Below are positions 1 to 5,724 of a DNA stretch of 9,830 nt, piece by piece. This DNA comes from Rhodobacterales bacterium UBA7416 (GTDB lineage: Bacteria; Pseudomonadota; Alphaproteobacteria; Rhodobacterales; Rhodobacteraceae). The notes under the pieces are model-generated. The model saw nothing but the letters and a program-made list of their open reading frames with translations. It was not told where the DNA came from and ran no database searches. The translations under genes and the position numbers were made by a program. How positions within the stretch are numbered: the stretch's first letter is position 1; every line of letters begins with the position of its first letter. The stretch spans positions 1-9,830 of the forward strand of contig DKMK01000124.1 of NCBI GenBank assembly GCA_002469545.1, read 5' to 3'.

Positions 1-354
1 TGCTACGCCACCACCAACCGCCAAGAAGCCGTCAAAGCGGTCGCCCCATTGGTCGACGCCCTGTTAGTCATCGGCGCACCAAACTCATCTAACTCCAAAC
101 GCTTGGTCGAGGTCGGAAAATCCGCAGGTTGCGCATATTCTCAACTCGTACAGCGTGCCACAGACATCGATTGGCGCGCTTTACAGGGCGCAAAATCCAT
201 CGGCATAACCGCTGGCGCTTCTGCACCCGAAGTTTTGATAAACGAAGTCATCACAGCCTTCACAGATCGCTTTGATGTCACAGAAACAATCGTGGAAACC
301 GCCGTGGAAAACGTGGAATTCAAAGTCCCGCGTGTCTTGCGTCAAACTGCATGA
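1..354 (+). CDS. ispH: 4-hydroxy-3-methylbut-2-enyl diphosphate reductase (IspH/LytB), C-terminal part
   Basis: This is the last 117 residues of IspH, cut by the window edge. IspH is the cytoplasmic [4Fe-4S] enzyme that reduces HMBPP to IPP and DMAPP, the final step of the MEP isoprenoid pathway. The first codon in the window encodes the Cys of the CYATTNRQ motif, which corresponds to the third cluster-binding Cys of the family (C197 in E. coli). It is followed by the substrate-binding stretch GAPNSSNSKRLVEV and later by TAGASAPEVLINEV, both hallmarks of IspH. The end (FKVPRVLRQTA) matches the usual C-terminus, so the gene is intact at this side. The TGA stop overlaps the ATG of the next gene (ATGA at 351-354), which suggests translational coupling. 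The first two cluster cysteines lie outside the window. Confidence 0.97.
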   Translation, partial: CYATTNRQEAVKAVAPLVDALLVIGAPNSSNSKRLVEVGKSAGCAYSQLVQRATDIDWRALQGAKSIGITAGASAPEVLINEVITAFTDRFDVTETIVETAVENVEFKVPRVLRQTA

Positions 355-818
355 TCCCGCGTGCGCCAAAATTCCTCGCCGCAATCCTTTTGGCACCAAT
401 TTTTTTGGCACTCATCGCGCGTCACTCCGATTCCTTGGATCAATTTTTGCGCGACAATCTTGGGACACACGCTGGTCGATTGATGGTCACATATACGACA
501 ATCATATTTTGCTTTATGGCTGGTGCGTTGTGGGGTTTTGCTGCGCGCAGTACTGACGGCAAATTCAGGCCATATGTCCTTTCGCTCCTACCCGCTTTCT
601 ATATGCTCAGCGCTTATTCCATTGGTGGCGGATATCGCCTTTTGGTTCTGAGCATTGGATTCTTATTGCTTCTCGCGCTGGACATATATTTCAAACGTCT
701 AAATCTCGCACCGCATTGGTGGCTTCGCTTTAAGTTGCCATTCACTGCAATCACAGTGACCTGTCTCATCATCTTCCAGTTCATTACCTTCATCCATGCA
801 ACATTGGCACTCTCATGA
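351..818 (+). CDS. DUF3429-like integral membrane protein
   Basis: A 155-residue protein with five hydrophobic stretches likely to span the membrane (about residues 7-23, 45-64, 74-91, 96-114 and 131-152). The pattern of a small multi-helix protein with FMAGALWGFAAR (55-66) and the basic aromatic patch LAPHWWLRFKLP (119-130) before the last helix resembles DUF3429 proteins of alphaproteobacteria. That assignment is from memory of the family, not from a search. The function is unknown and no catalytic motif is visible. The start is fixed by the ATGA overlap with ispH; its TGA in turn overlaps the ATG of the methyltransferase (815-818). The gene is therefore likely part of one transcript running from ispH to rnhA. 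Confidence 0.8.
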   Translation: MIPRAPKFLAAILLAPIFLALIARHSDSLDQFLRDNLGTHAGRLMVTYTTIIFCFMAGALWGFAARSTDGKFRPYVLSLLPAFYMLSAYSIGGGYRLLVLSIGFLLLLALDIYFKRLNLAPHWWLRFKLPFTAITVTCLIIFQFITFIHATLALS

Positions 819-1414
819 TCGATCCAAAAACAATCGCTTATTACGACGCATCCGTTGACGACTATATCAAAATGGTCAGCCGCGAAACGCCCGACACCGA
901 CCTGCAATCTTTCATCGATACAGTCCCAAAAGGTGGCACCGTTCTAGATCTGGGATGCGGGCCTGGGAATTCCGCTGCAATGATGCAAACTGCGGGCCTC
1001 ATCGCAGACGCCACAGACGCCAGTGCTGAAATGGTGCGCTCGGCGCGTGAACGTTTCGGCGTCAACGCCACCCAAGCACGATTTGACGAACTGGACGTCG
1101 TAGCGAAATACGACGGCATTTGGGCAAATTTTTCGCTTCTTCATGCACCACGGTCCGAAATGCCCGCCAATTTACAACGAATTCACACTGCCCTTAAATC
1201 AGGTGGCTATTTGCACCTTGGCCTAAAAACTGGCGACGGTGAAAAGCGTGATAAACTGGGCCGCAACTACACTTACTATCAACCTGATGAACTCAAGGCC
1301 CTGTTGATCGTCGCCAATTTCAAACCCAACACAGATCGCAGTGGATGCATTGACGAAACGATGTCGATGTCAGGCACCCACGATCCCTATATGATTGTAA
1401 CTGCTTATGCCTAA
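815..1414 (+). CDS. class I SAM-dependent methyltransferase
   Basis: A 199-residue soluble protein with a Rossmann-fold methyltransferase core. Motif I is VLDLGCGPGN (residues 43-52), the glycine-rich SAM loop. The acidic end of strand 2 is ADATDAS (64-70), which should bind the SAM ribose. A motif IV-like stretch follows at GIWANFSLLHAP (101-112), and LKSGGYLHLGLK (127-138) resembles the usual strand-5 region. The N-terminal YYDASVDDYIKM (9-20) is common in small-molecule methyltransferases of the UbiE/Methyltransf_25 type. The substrate cannot be read from the sequence. The start overlaps the preceding stop (ATGA), and the end overlaps rnhA by 8 bases. The family is secure; the role is not. 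Confidence 0.93.
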   Translation: MIDPKTIAYYDASVDDYIKMVSRETPDTDLQSFIDTVPKGGTVLDLGCGPGNSAAMMQTAGLIADATDASAEMVRSARERFGVNATQARFDELDVVAKYDGIWANFSLLHAPRSEMPANLQRIHTALKSGGYLHLGLKTGDGEKRDKLGRNYTYYQPDELKALLIVANFKPNTDRSGCIDETMSMSGTHDPYMIVTAYA

Positions 1415-1859
1415 ACTCTACGCTTACACAGACGGTGCTTGTTCTGGAAACCCGGGCCCGGGTGGTTGGGGTGTTTTGATGTTCGCCAAAGACGGCGAAA
1501 CAGTCCTGAAATCACGCGACCTCTCTGGGGGTATGGCGGAAACCACGAATAATCAAATGGAACTTACCGCGGCAATTATGGCGCTTGAAACACTGGAACG
1601 CCCCAGCGCAATCACCATCGTCACAGACAGCTCATACGTCAAAGACGGCATCACAACATGGATTCACGGCTGGAAGAAAAACGGTTGGAAAACAGCCGCC
1701 AAAAAGCCCGTCAAAAACGTAGAGCTGTGGAAAAGATTAGAGGCAGCAACCCACACCCACGATGTTATCTGGGAATGGATCAAAGGCCACGCAGGCCACG
1801 TTGAAAACGAACGCGCAGATGAATTGGCTCGTGCAGGTATGGAACCGTTTAAACCTTAA
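1407..1859 (+). CDS. rnhA: ribonuclease HI
   Basis: A 150-residue RNase H1, the cytoplasmic endonuclease that cuts the RNA strand of RNA-DNA hybrids (primers, R-loops). All catalytic positions are visible: D9 in YTDGACSGNPGPGGWG, E52 in NNQMELTAA, D74 in TDSSYVKDG, H128 in KGHAGH and D138 in ERADELA. The basic handle region WIHGWKKNGWKTAAKKPVKN (85-104) is also present, as in E. coli RNase HI. Length is normal. It begins 8 bases inside the methyltransferase gene, so it probably relies on coupling for translation. Its TAA overlaps the stop of the convergent gene on the minus strand, leaving no room for a terminator between them. Confidence 0.97.
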   Translation: MPKLYAYTDGACSGNPGPGGWGVLMFAKDGETVLKSRDLSGGMAETTNNQMELTAAIMALETLERPSAITIVTDSSYVKDGITTWIHGWKKNGWKTAAKKPVKNVELWKRLEAATHTHDVIWEWIKGHAGHVENERADELARAGMEPFKP

Positions 1860-2107
1860 CGGCCAACAAAATAAGTTCGATAAATCCAGATCAGCACAAT
1901 CGCACCGACCAATCCACCAATAAACAGGCCGCCCACCGAACCCGCGCCCAGCATCAAAACAGCCATGCCACGCAGGATAATCCCACCGAAAATAGCACCT
2001 AACACGCCAATGGCTGCAGCCACCCAAATGCTGACTTCAAGCTTCATAAAATGAACAGCAATGGCCCCCGCAGCGGCACCAACAATCAAAACAAGTAATA
2101 CAGGCAT
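1856..2107 (-). CDS. small GlsB/YeaQ/YmgE-like membrane protein
   Basis: An 83-residue, very hydrophobic, glycine- and alanine-rich protein with three probable membrane helices (about residues 2-20, 27-46 and 55-76) and a basic aromatic tail (IYRTYFVGR). The layout, with an early GAAAGAIA, a middle GVLGAIFGGII and a last helix ending in an IYR motif, resembles the transglycosylase-associated/GlsB-YeaQ-YmgE family, often called stress-response membrane proteins. Their molecular function is unclear. The match is by eye. The start is well supported by a perfect AGGAGG five bases upstream of the ATG. The gene lies 42 bases downstream of fmt on the same strand and may be read through from it or use its own promoter. 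It converges on rnhA with overlapping stop codons. Confidence 0.75.
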   Translation of the reverse strand: MPVLLVLIVGAAAGAIAVHFMKLEVSIWVAAAIGVLGAIFGGIILRGMAVLMLGAGSVGGLFIGGLVGAIVLIWIYRTYFVGR

Positions 2108-2112
2108 CAGGC

Positions 2113-2118
2113 CCTCCT
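2113..2118 (-). promoter_or_regulatory. strong Shine-Dalgarno site (AGGAGG)
   Basis: Perfect AGGAGG on the minus strand, five bases before the ATG at 2107. It fixes the start of the small GlsB/YeaQ-like protein and is the strongest ribosome site in the window. Confidence 0.8.
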
Positions 2119-2126
2119 TCCCTTTA

Positions 2127-2154
2127 TATATAGGGATAATTAGCCAGATTTAAA
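2127..2154 (-). promoter_or_regulatory. possible promoter in the AT-rich gap after fmt
   Basis: On the minus strand a TTTAAA (2149-2154) and a TATATA (2127-2132) are separated by 16 bases, each matching four of six positions of the sigma-70 hexamers. A start about eight bases later would give a leader just long enough to carry the AGGAGG. The gap is much more AT-rich than the genes around it. The -35 part overlaps the fmt stop codon. This is a weak prediction; read-through from the def-fmt operon is the alternative. Confidence 0.25.
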
Positions 2155-3052
2155 GACGTTTACCGGTTGGTAATGGATAGCCACGGGTGAAATCACCAAC
2201 ATCCATTGGCCCTTTACCGGCACGTTGCAATCGCGTCAACGCAATCCCGCCCGTTCCACAAGCAACGCTCACTTGGTCAATCACTTCGCCCGCCTCGCCA
2301 ACGCCATCAACGACATGGCTCATCAAAACTTTGACGCGCTGATCACCATCGGTAAACCACGCACCTGGAAACGGTGACAATCCACGAATATGGCGATCTA
2401 CATCCTCGGCCGAACGGGACCAATCAATCTGTGCTTCGGTCTTCTCGATTTTACGCGCATAACTCACACCATCATCTGATTGCGTAATCGCATCCAAATC
2501 ATCCAACCGGTCCAACGCATCAACTATTGCATCCGCCCCAATAACCGCCAAACGATCATGTAAAATTAACGTGGTGTCCGTATCCAATATCGCAGTTTCT
2601 TGGCACAACAAAACAGGCCCCGTATCCAGCCCTGCTTCCATCTGCATAATGCAAACACCCGTCGCCGCATCGCCCGCCATAATCGCGCGATGGATCGGCG
2701 CGGCCCCACGCCAACGCGGCAACAAACTCGCATGAATATTCAAACACCCACGCTTGGGTGCATCCAAGATCACCTGTGGCAAAATCAAACCATAGGCCAC
2801 AACAACCGCAACATCTGCATTCAACGCGGCAAACGACGCAACATCGTCGCTCTCTTTAAAATTCAACGGATGACGCACATCCAAACCCAATTCATCAGCA
2901 CGCTTATGCACAGGCGTCGGGCGATCTTTCTTCCCACGTCCCGCGGGGCGGGGCGGCTGACAATAAACGGCGGCAATATCATGCCCTGCCTCGATCAACG
3001 CATCCAATACAGGCACAGAAAAATCAGGCGTACCCATAAAGACCACACGCAT
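2150..3052 (-). CDS. fmt: methionyl-tRNA formyltransferase
   Basis: A 300-residue Fmt, which transfers formyl from 10-formyl-THF to Met-tRNA(fMet) so that translation can start with formylmethionine. The N-terminal domain opens with MRVVFMGTPDFSVPVL. The tRNA-contacting loop is QPPRPAGRGKK (32-42). The catalytic triad is visible as N105 and H107 in NIHASLLPRWRGAAPIHRA (105-123) and D143 in EAGLDTGPVL. The C-terminal OB-like domain (about 205-300) holds the family-typical INWS-like IDWSR and FPGAWF. Length is slightly below the E. coli protein but complete. Its ATG overlaps the stop of the deformylase-like gene (TGATG), making it the third gene of a def-defL-fmt operon. Confidence 0.97.
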   Translation of the reverse strand: MRVVFMGTPDFSVPVLDALIEAGHDIAAVYCQPPRPAGRGKKDRPTPVHKRADELGLDVRHPLNFKESDDVASFAALNADVAVVVAYGLILPQVILDAPKRGCLNIHASLLPRWRGAAPIHRAIMAGDAATGVCIMQMEAGLDTGPVLLCQETAILDTDTTLILHDRLAVIGADAIVDALDRLDDLDAITQSDDGVSYARKIEKTEAQIDWSRSAEDVDRHIRGLSPFPGAWFTDGDQRVKVLMSHVVDGVGEAGEVIDQVSVACGTGGIALTRLQRAGKGPMDVGDFTRGYPLPTGKRL

Positions 3053-3561
3053 CAGATCAGCCCCTTTTTCACCAGCTTTTGGGATTTCGAAATCAACATC
3101 TTACGTTTGGTGGCACTTAAGCGATCAAAGAACATACGCCCGCTCAAATGATCTACTTGGTGTTGAACAGATGTGGCCCACAGGCCGACAAAATCACGTT
3201 CGACTTGATCACCATTCTCGTCCATAAACTCAACAGTCACGGCACGCGGGCGTTGCAAATTCGCCCAAACGCCGGGTAAATTCGGGCTGCCCTCTTGGTG
3301 TTCGCGCATAACACCAGACGCGTGCAAAATCACAGGGTTCGCCATGCGTACTGGCTTTTCTTTTCCGTCACCGGCATCCACAACAGCCAAGGCGCGCGTA
3401 ATGCCAATCTGACAGGCCGCCAACCCAACACCGGGCATGTCATACATGCTGTCAAACATATCACGCCAAATTTCGCGCTCCACATCCGTAATCGCATCCA
3501 CCCGATCACAAACCACCGATAATCGCTTGTCGGGAAACGGAATAAACGCGCGAACGGCCAT
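3052..3561 (-). CDS. peptide deformylase-like protein lacking catalytic residues
   Basis: A 169-residue paralogue of peptide deformylase. The fold-defining parts are kept: motif 1 is GVGLAACQIG (44-53), and the region around motifs 2 and 3 aligns end to end with Def. Two key changes are visible. Motif 2, normally EGCLS with a metal-binding Cys, is EGSPN here, so Ser92 replaces the Cys. Motif 3, normally HExDH, is HQVDH (134-138), so the catalytic Glu is Gln135. Both metal-binding His remain. From family knowledge, loss of the Glu abolishes deformylation and loss of the Cys alters metal binding, so I infer a pseudo-enzyme or a protein with another role. The reading frame is open and well formed, with TGATG overlaps to def before it and fmt after it, so it is not a decayed pseudogene. 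Confidence 0.92.
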   Translation of the reverse strand: MAVRAFIPFPDKRLSVVCDRVDAITDVEREIWRDMFDSMYDMPGVGLAACQIGITRALAVVDAGDGKEKPVRMANPVILHASGVMREHQEGSPNLPGVWANLQRPRAVTVEFMDENGDQVERDFVGLWATSVQHQVDHLSGRMFFDRLSATKRKMLISKSQKLVKKGLI

Positions 3562-4079
3562 CAGCCCAGCGCCAATTCTTTTTTGTACTTCACCATCTTT
3601 TTGGTCATCATCGACCGCTTCATGCGCGTCAAATGATCGATAAACAAAATACCATTCAAATGGTCCAATTCATGTTGCGCACATGTCGCCCACAATCCAT
3701 CAAACTGTTGCTCATGTGGCTTACCATCAATATCCAAAAATGACATGCGCACAGCGGCTGGGCGCTCTACATCCTCGAACAATTCAGGCAGGGATAAACA
3801 CCCTTCCGAATGCACATTCAAATCATCCGACGTCCATGTGATTTCAGGATTAATCAAAACCAACGGCTGATCATCCGTGTCACCATCGGTACAATCCATC
3901 ACGAACACTCGCGCCATTGATCCGACTTGGGGCGCCGCCAAACCAACACCGGGCGCATCATACATAGTTTCCAACATCGCATCAGCCAACTTGCGGACCT
4001 CTGCATCGACAGTGCCCACAACATCACAGGTCTTTTTCAGACGCGGATCAGGGTGCAAAAGAATAGGTAAAATAGACAT
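3561..4079 (-). CDS. def: peptide deformylase
   Basis: An active-type peptide deformylase of 172 residues, a metalloenzyme (normally Fe2+) that removes the N-formyl group from new proteins. All three motifs are intact: GVGLAAPQ (44-51), EGCLS with metal ligand C94, and HELDH with H136, E137 and H140 (numbered from the start chosen here). The C-terminal tail is Lys-rich (MKRSMMTKKMVKYKKE), as usual. I chose the ATG at 4079 because family members begin just before the ILPILLHPDPRLKK stretch. An in-frame ATG at 4097 would add six residues (MSYIAD); neither start has a clear Shine-Dalgarno site. It is the first gene of the def-defL-fmt operon, with its stop overlapping the next start (TGATG). Confidence 0.95.
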   Translation of the reverse strand: MSILPILLHPDPRLKKTCDVVGTVDAEVRKLADAMLETMYDAPGVGLAAPQVGSMARVFVMDCTDGDTDDQPLVLINPEITWTSDDLNVHSEGCLSLPELFEDVERPAAVRMSFLDIDGKPHEQQFDGLWATCAQHELDHLNGILFIDHLTRMKRSMMTKKMVKYKKELALG

Positions 4080-4144
4080 ATCTGCGATGTAGGACATATC
4101 CGAATTGGTATCAAGACTTTCCCCTAAATAACTCCAACCACTAA

Positions 4145-4172
4145 ATTTTGATCCAGCGCAAAGTCATGTCAA
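4145..4172 (-). promoter_or_regulatory. candidate sigma-70 promoter for the def operon
   Basis: On the minus strand there is a perfect -35 TTGACA (4167-4172), then 16 bases and a CAAAAT (4145-4150) that matches four of six positions of the -10 consensus. The start point would lie near 4138, giving a leader of about 60 bases to the def start at 4079. It sits in the only gap upstream of def, which is where the operon promoter must be. The -10 is imperfect, so this is a moderate prediction. Confidence 0.45.
4147..4162. promoter_or_regulatory. weak FNR/CRP-family half-palindrome
   Basis: TTTGATCCAGCGCAAA carries one perfect FNR half-site (TTGAT) and a degenerate second half (CGCAA in place of ATCAA). 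It overlaps the -10 of the candidate def promoter and lies about 60 bases before the transporter start. Activation of the transporter and repression of def are both geometrically possible, but the second half-site is poor. Confidence 0.3.
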
Positions 4173-4215
4173 TCCAAGCGCGTTAAAGCACATCAAAACC
4201 ACGCATAGGACACAC

Positions 4216-5277
4216 ATGGAAACCCTTCTTGAAGCCTACGGCGAAGCCGCTGTTTTGTTTGCCTTTGGTGGATTCGTTGGCCTTATTTTTGGCGCGGCGG
4301 CCTATCGGTCAGAATTCTGCCTACGCGCCGCAACGATCGAGGTGGCCAACGGCCAATTCGGCAAACGCCTATCCATCTGGCTTGTGGCCTTTTGCGCCGC
4401 CGTCTTTGGCGTGCAATCCGCCATCGCAATGGATTGGCTGGCTGTCACCGACGCTCGTCAAATCGCCAACATCGGTAGCCTCTCTGGTGCCATCATTGGT
4501 GGCCTAATGTTTGGTGTTGGTATGGTGTTGGCACGCGGATGCGCCAGCCGATTACTGGTTCTGTCTGCCACTGGGAACCTTCGTGCAATTATTACAGGAT
4601 TGGTCTTAACAATCGTCGCACAGGCTTCCCTTACAGGTATCCTTTCTCCACTGCGGCTAACATTGTCGGGATTATGGTCTGTATCGGGTGGGTCCGCGCG
4701 TGATATTTTGGCAATCATTGGGCTCAACGCAACTGGCGCCGCATCAATCGCGACTGCATGCCTTGTTGGCTCGCTCATTTTTGCGGTCCGATCAAACGTG
4801 TCCAAGCTCAAAATAATCTCCGCTGGCATTGTCGGCCTCGCGGTGGCCTTGGGCTGGGTCGGCACTTATCAAATCGGGCAAGCATCGTTTGAAATTGTAT
4901 CTGTATCATCGGTAACCTTTTCTGGCCCATCATCGGATACACTTATGGCCTTAGTATCATCGCAAAACGTACCATTGGGATTTGGGCTTGGCTTAATTCC
5001 AGGCGTTGCAATTGGTTCGGCAAGTGTTGCTATTTTGACTGGCGGTTTTCATATCGCGCGCTTTGGCCAAGATACACCAATGGAAAAATACCTTATCGGC
5101 GCATGCCTTATGGGATTTGGCAGCATGCTCGCAGGTGGCTGTGCGGTTGGTGCCGGCATGTCAGGTGGCGCTATCTTTTCCCTCACCGCTTGGGTTGCCG
5201 TTGGCTGCATGTGGATCGGCGCAATGCTCACTCACCTATTGCTACGTCCCGCCTTAACAGCACGAATCACAGCCTAG
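4216..5277 (+). CDS. YeeE/YedE family (TsuA-type) sulfur-compound transporter
   Basis: A 353-residue inner-membrane protein made of two related Sulf_transp-type halves (about 15-135 and 165-345), with roughly nine or ten hydrophobic helices. In the TsuA thiosulfate importer three conserved Cys line the path and relay thiosulfate. The same pattern is visible here: C35 in RSEFCLRA, C109 in GMVLARGCASR, and C309 in MLAGGCAVGAGMSGG. Uptake of thiosulfate or a similar sulfur species is therefore the best inference, though some family members carry other sulfur or selenium compounds. An AGGA (4207-4210) lies five bases before the ATG. The gene is divergent from def and stands alone, with no TusA, rhodanese or sulfur-oxidation gene beside it. 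The next gene is under separate control. Confidence 0.9.
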   Translation: METLLEAYGEAAVLFAFGGFVGLIFGAAAYRSEFCLRAATIEVANGQFGKRLSIWLVAFCAAVFGVQSAIAMDWLAVTDARQIANIGSLSGAIIGGLMFGVGMVLARGCASRLLVLSATGNLRAIITGLVLTIVAQASLTGILSPLRLTLSGLWSVSGGSARDILAIIGLNATGAASIATACLVGSLIFAVRSNVSKLKIISAGIVGLAVALGWVGTYQIGQASFEIVSVSSVTFSGPSSDTLMALVSSQNVPLGFGLGLIPGVAIGSASVAILTGGFHIARFGQDTPMEKYLIGACLMGFGSMLAGGCAVGAGMSGGAIFSLTAWVAVGCMWIGAMLTHLLLRPALTARITA

Positions 5278-5309
5278 TTCTCCATCACACCACCCAAAAA
5301 TTGGAAAAC

Positions 5310-5324
5310 CGCCCTATTTGGGCG
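5310..5324 (+). terminator. short hairpin after the transporter gene
   Basis: CGCCC-TATTT-GGGCG forms a perfect five-base-pair stem with a five-base loop, 33 bases after the transporter stop. No T-run follows (ACAAAG comes next), so it is at best a weak intrinsic terminator. Confidence 0.3.
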
Positions 5325-5330
5325 ACAAAG

Positions 5331-5346
5331 TTTGACCTACATCAAA
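5331..5346. promoter_or_regulatory. FNR/FnrL-type binding site
   Basis: TTTGACCTACATCAAA is a near-perfect palindrome of the FNR family (consensus TTGAT-N4-ATCAA, one mismatch in the first half). Its centre lies between 5338 and 5339. If it acts as a class II activator site at -41.5, the -10 should fall at 5368-5373, where TACTTT is found, and RNA should start near 5380, just before the ribosome site of the 62-residue gene. This suggests induction at low oxygen by FnrL or a related regulator such as Dnr. The geometry is read from the sequence; the regulator is inferred. Confidence 0.6.
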
Positions 5347-5367
5347 GCAAGGTGATCTGAATGCCGC

Positions 5368-5373
5368 TACTTT
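5368..5373 (+). promoter_or_regulatory. -10 element placed for the FNR-type site
   Basis: TACTTT matches only three of six bases of the -10 consensus (the first T and A and the final T, the most conserved ones). It lies exactly where an FNR site centred at -41.5 requires a -10. No -35 hexamer is needed at such promoters. Confidence 0.4.
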
Positions 5374-5393
5374 TTGAACCAACACAATCATCC

Positions 5394-5398
5394 GGAGA
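5394..5398 (+). promoter_or_regulatory. Shine-Dalgarno site choosing the start at 5406
   Basis: GGAGA lies seven bases before the ATG at 5406. With a predicted RNA start near 5380, this makes 5406 the likely start rather than the in-frame ATG at 5361, which would be upstream of the transcript. Confidence 0.6.
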
Positions 5399-5405
5399 AC
5401 ATGTC

Positions 5406-5594
5406 ATGTTTCGACTTGCATCAATACTATACTCAATCGTCGGCACATCTTTGGCAGGCACTTTTATCATTGCCTGCTTGGTACTGGGCTATGATACCAT
5501 GATCCCAATCTTAATCGCCGCCGTGGCGGGCACAGTGTTGGCAATACCAGTCACCTACTTCATCGCACGCGCAATCCTCACCAACGTTAGGTAA
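5406..5594 (+). CDS. 62-residue two-helix membrane protein, Rhodobacterales type
   Basis: A small protein beginning MFRLASILYSIVGTSLAG, with two hydrophobic helices (about 7-27 and 32-54) joined by a short LGYDTM turn and ending in a basic tail (ARAILTNVR). I recall short proteins of this pattern in many Rhodobacteraceae genomes, sometimes labelled CTP synthetase. That label cannot be right for a 62-residue membrane peptide, since PyrG is about 540 residues. The function is unknown. I chose the start at 5406 for its GGAGA site and because the recalled homologues begin MxRLA. An in-frame ATG at 5361 with an AGGTGAT upstream would add 15 residues with no membrane or family character. The FNR-type site directly upstream suggests an oxygen-linked role. 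Confidence 0.7.
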   Translation: MFRLASILYSIVGTSLAGTFIIACLVLGYDTMIPILIAAVAGTVLAIPVTYFIARAILTNVR

Positions 5595-5671
5595 ACGTAG
5601 TCAGATATAGCCCAAGATCACTGTACACAAACCGTGCACCGATAAATGAAGGTCGCAGATGCAGAGCCCCC

Positions 5672-5724
5672 CTTCCACCTCCCTCAATTTTCATGCACAC
5701 TCGCGCAATGAAACTCGACAGCAC
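5672..5724 (+). repeat. direct repeat copy A (before and across the start of the orphan membrane gene)
   Basis: This 53-base stretch matches 6181-6233 without gaps at 43 of 53 positions by my count. It opens with an identical 12-base pyrimidine-rich block (CTTCCACCTCCC), then has the same ATG (5693), an identical CATGCACACTC, and a second in-frame ATG (5708). Copy B spans the start of selO. The encoded beginnings are MHTRAMKLDST and MHTHPMKFDNT. Conservation is about as high before the ATG as after it, which points to duplication of DNA rather than chance or protein constraint. Confidence 0.8.

Noticed and set aside
2600..3151. 183-residue open frame on the plus strand opposite fmt
   Set aside because: It mirrors fmt and the deformylase-like gene. 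The product is rich in Arg, His and Gln with no domain, and the minus-strand genes are unambiguous.
3148..3288. Sequencing error as the cause of the odd deformylase motifs
   Set aside because: Two separate motifs are altered (at 3286-3288 and 3148-3162), the frame is intact, and the flanking residues of motif 2 differ as well.
5361..5405. Upstream start of the 62-residue protein at 5361, with an AGGTGAT before it
   Set aside because: The added 15 residues have no family or membrane character, and the predicted FNR-driven RNA would start after this ATG. Kept only as an alternative.
5595..5671. Promoter or regulator site in the gap before repeat copy A
   Set aside because: I could find no hexamer pair with acceptable spacing, and only a poor palindrome (GTACAC-AAACC-GTGCAC).
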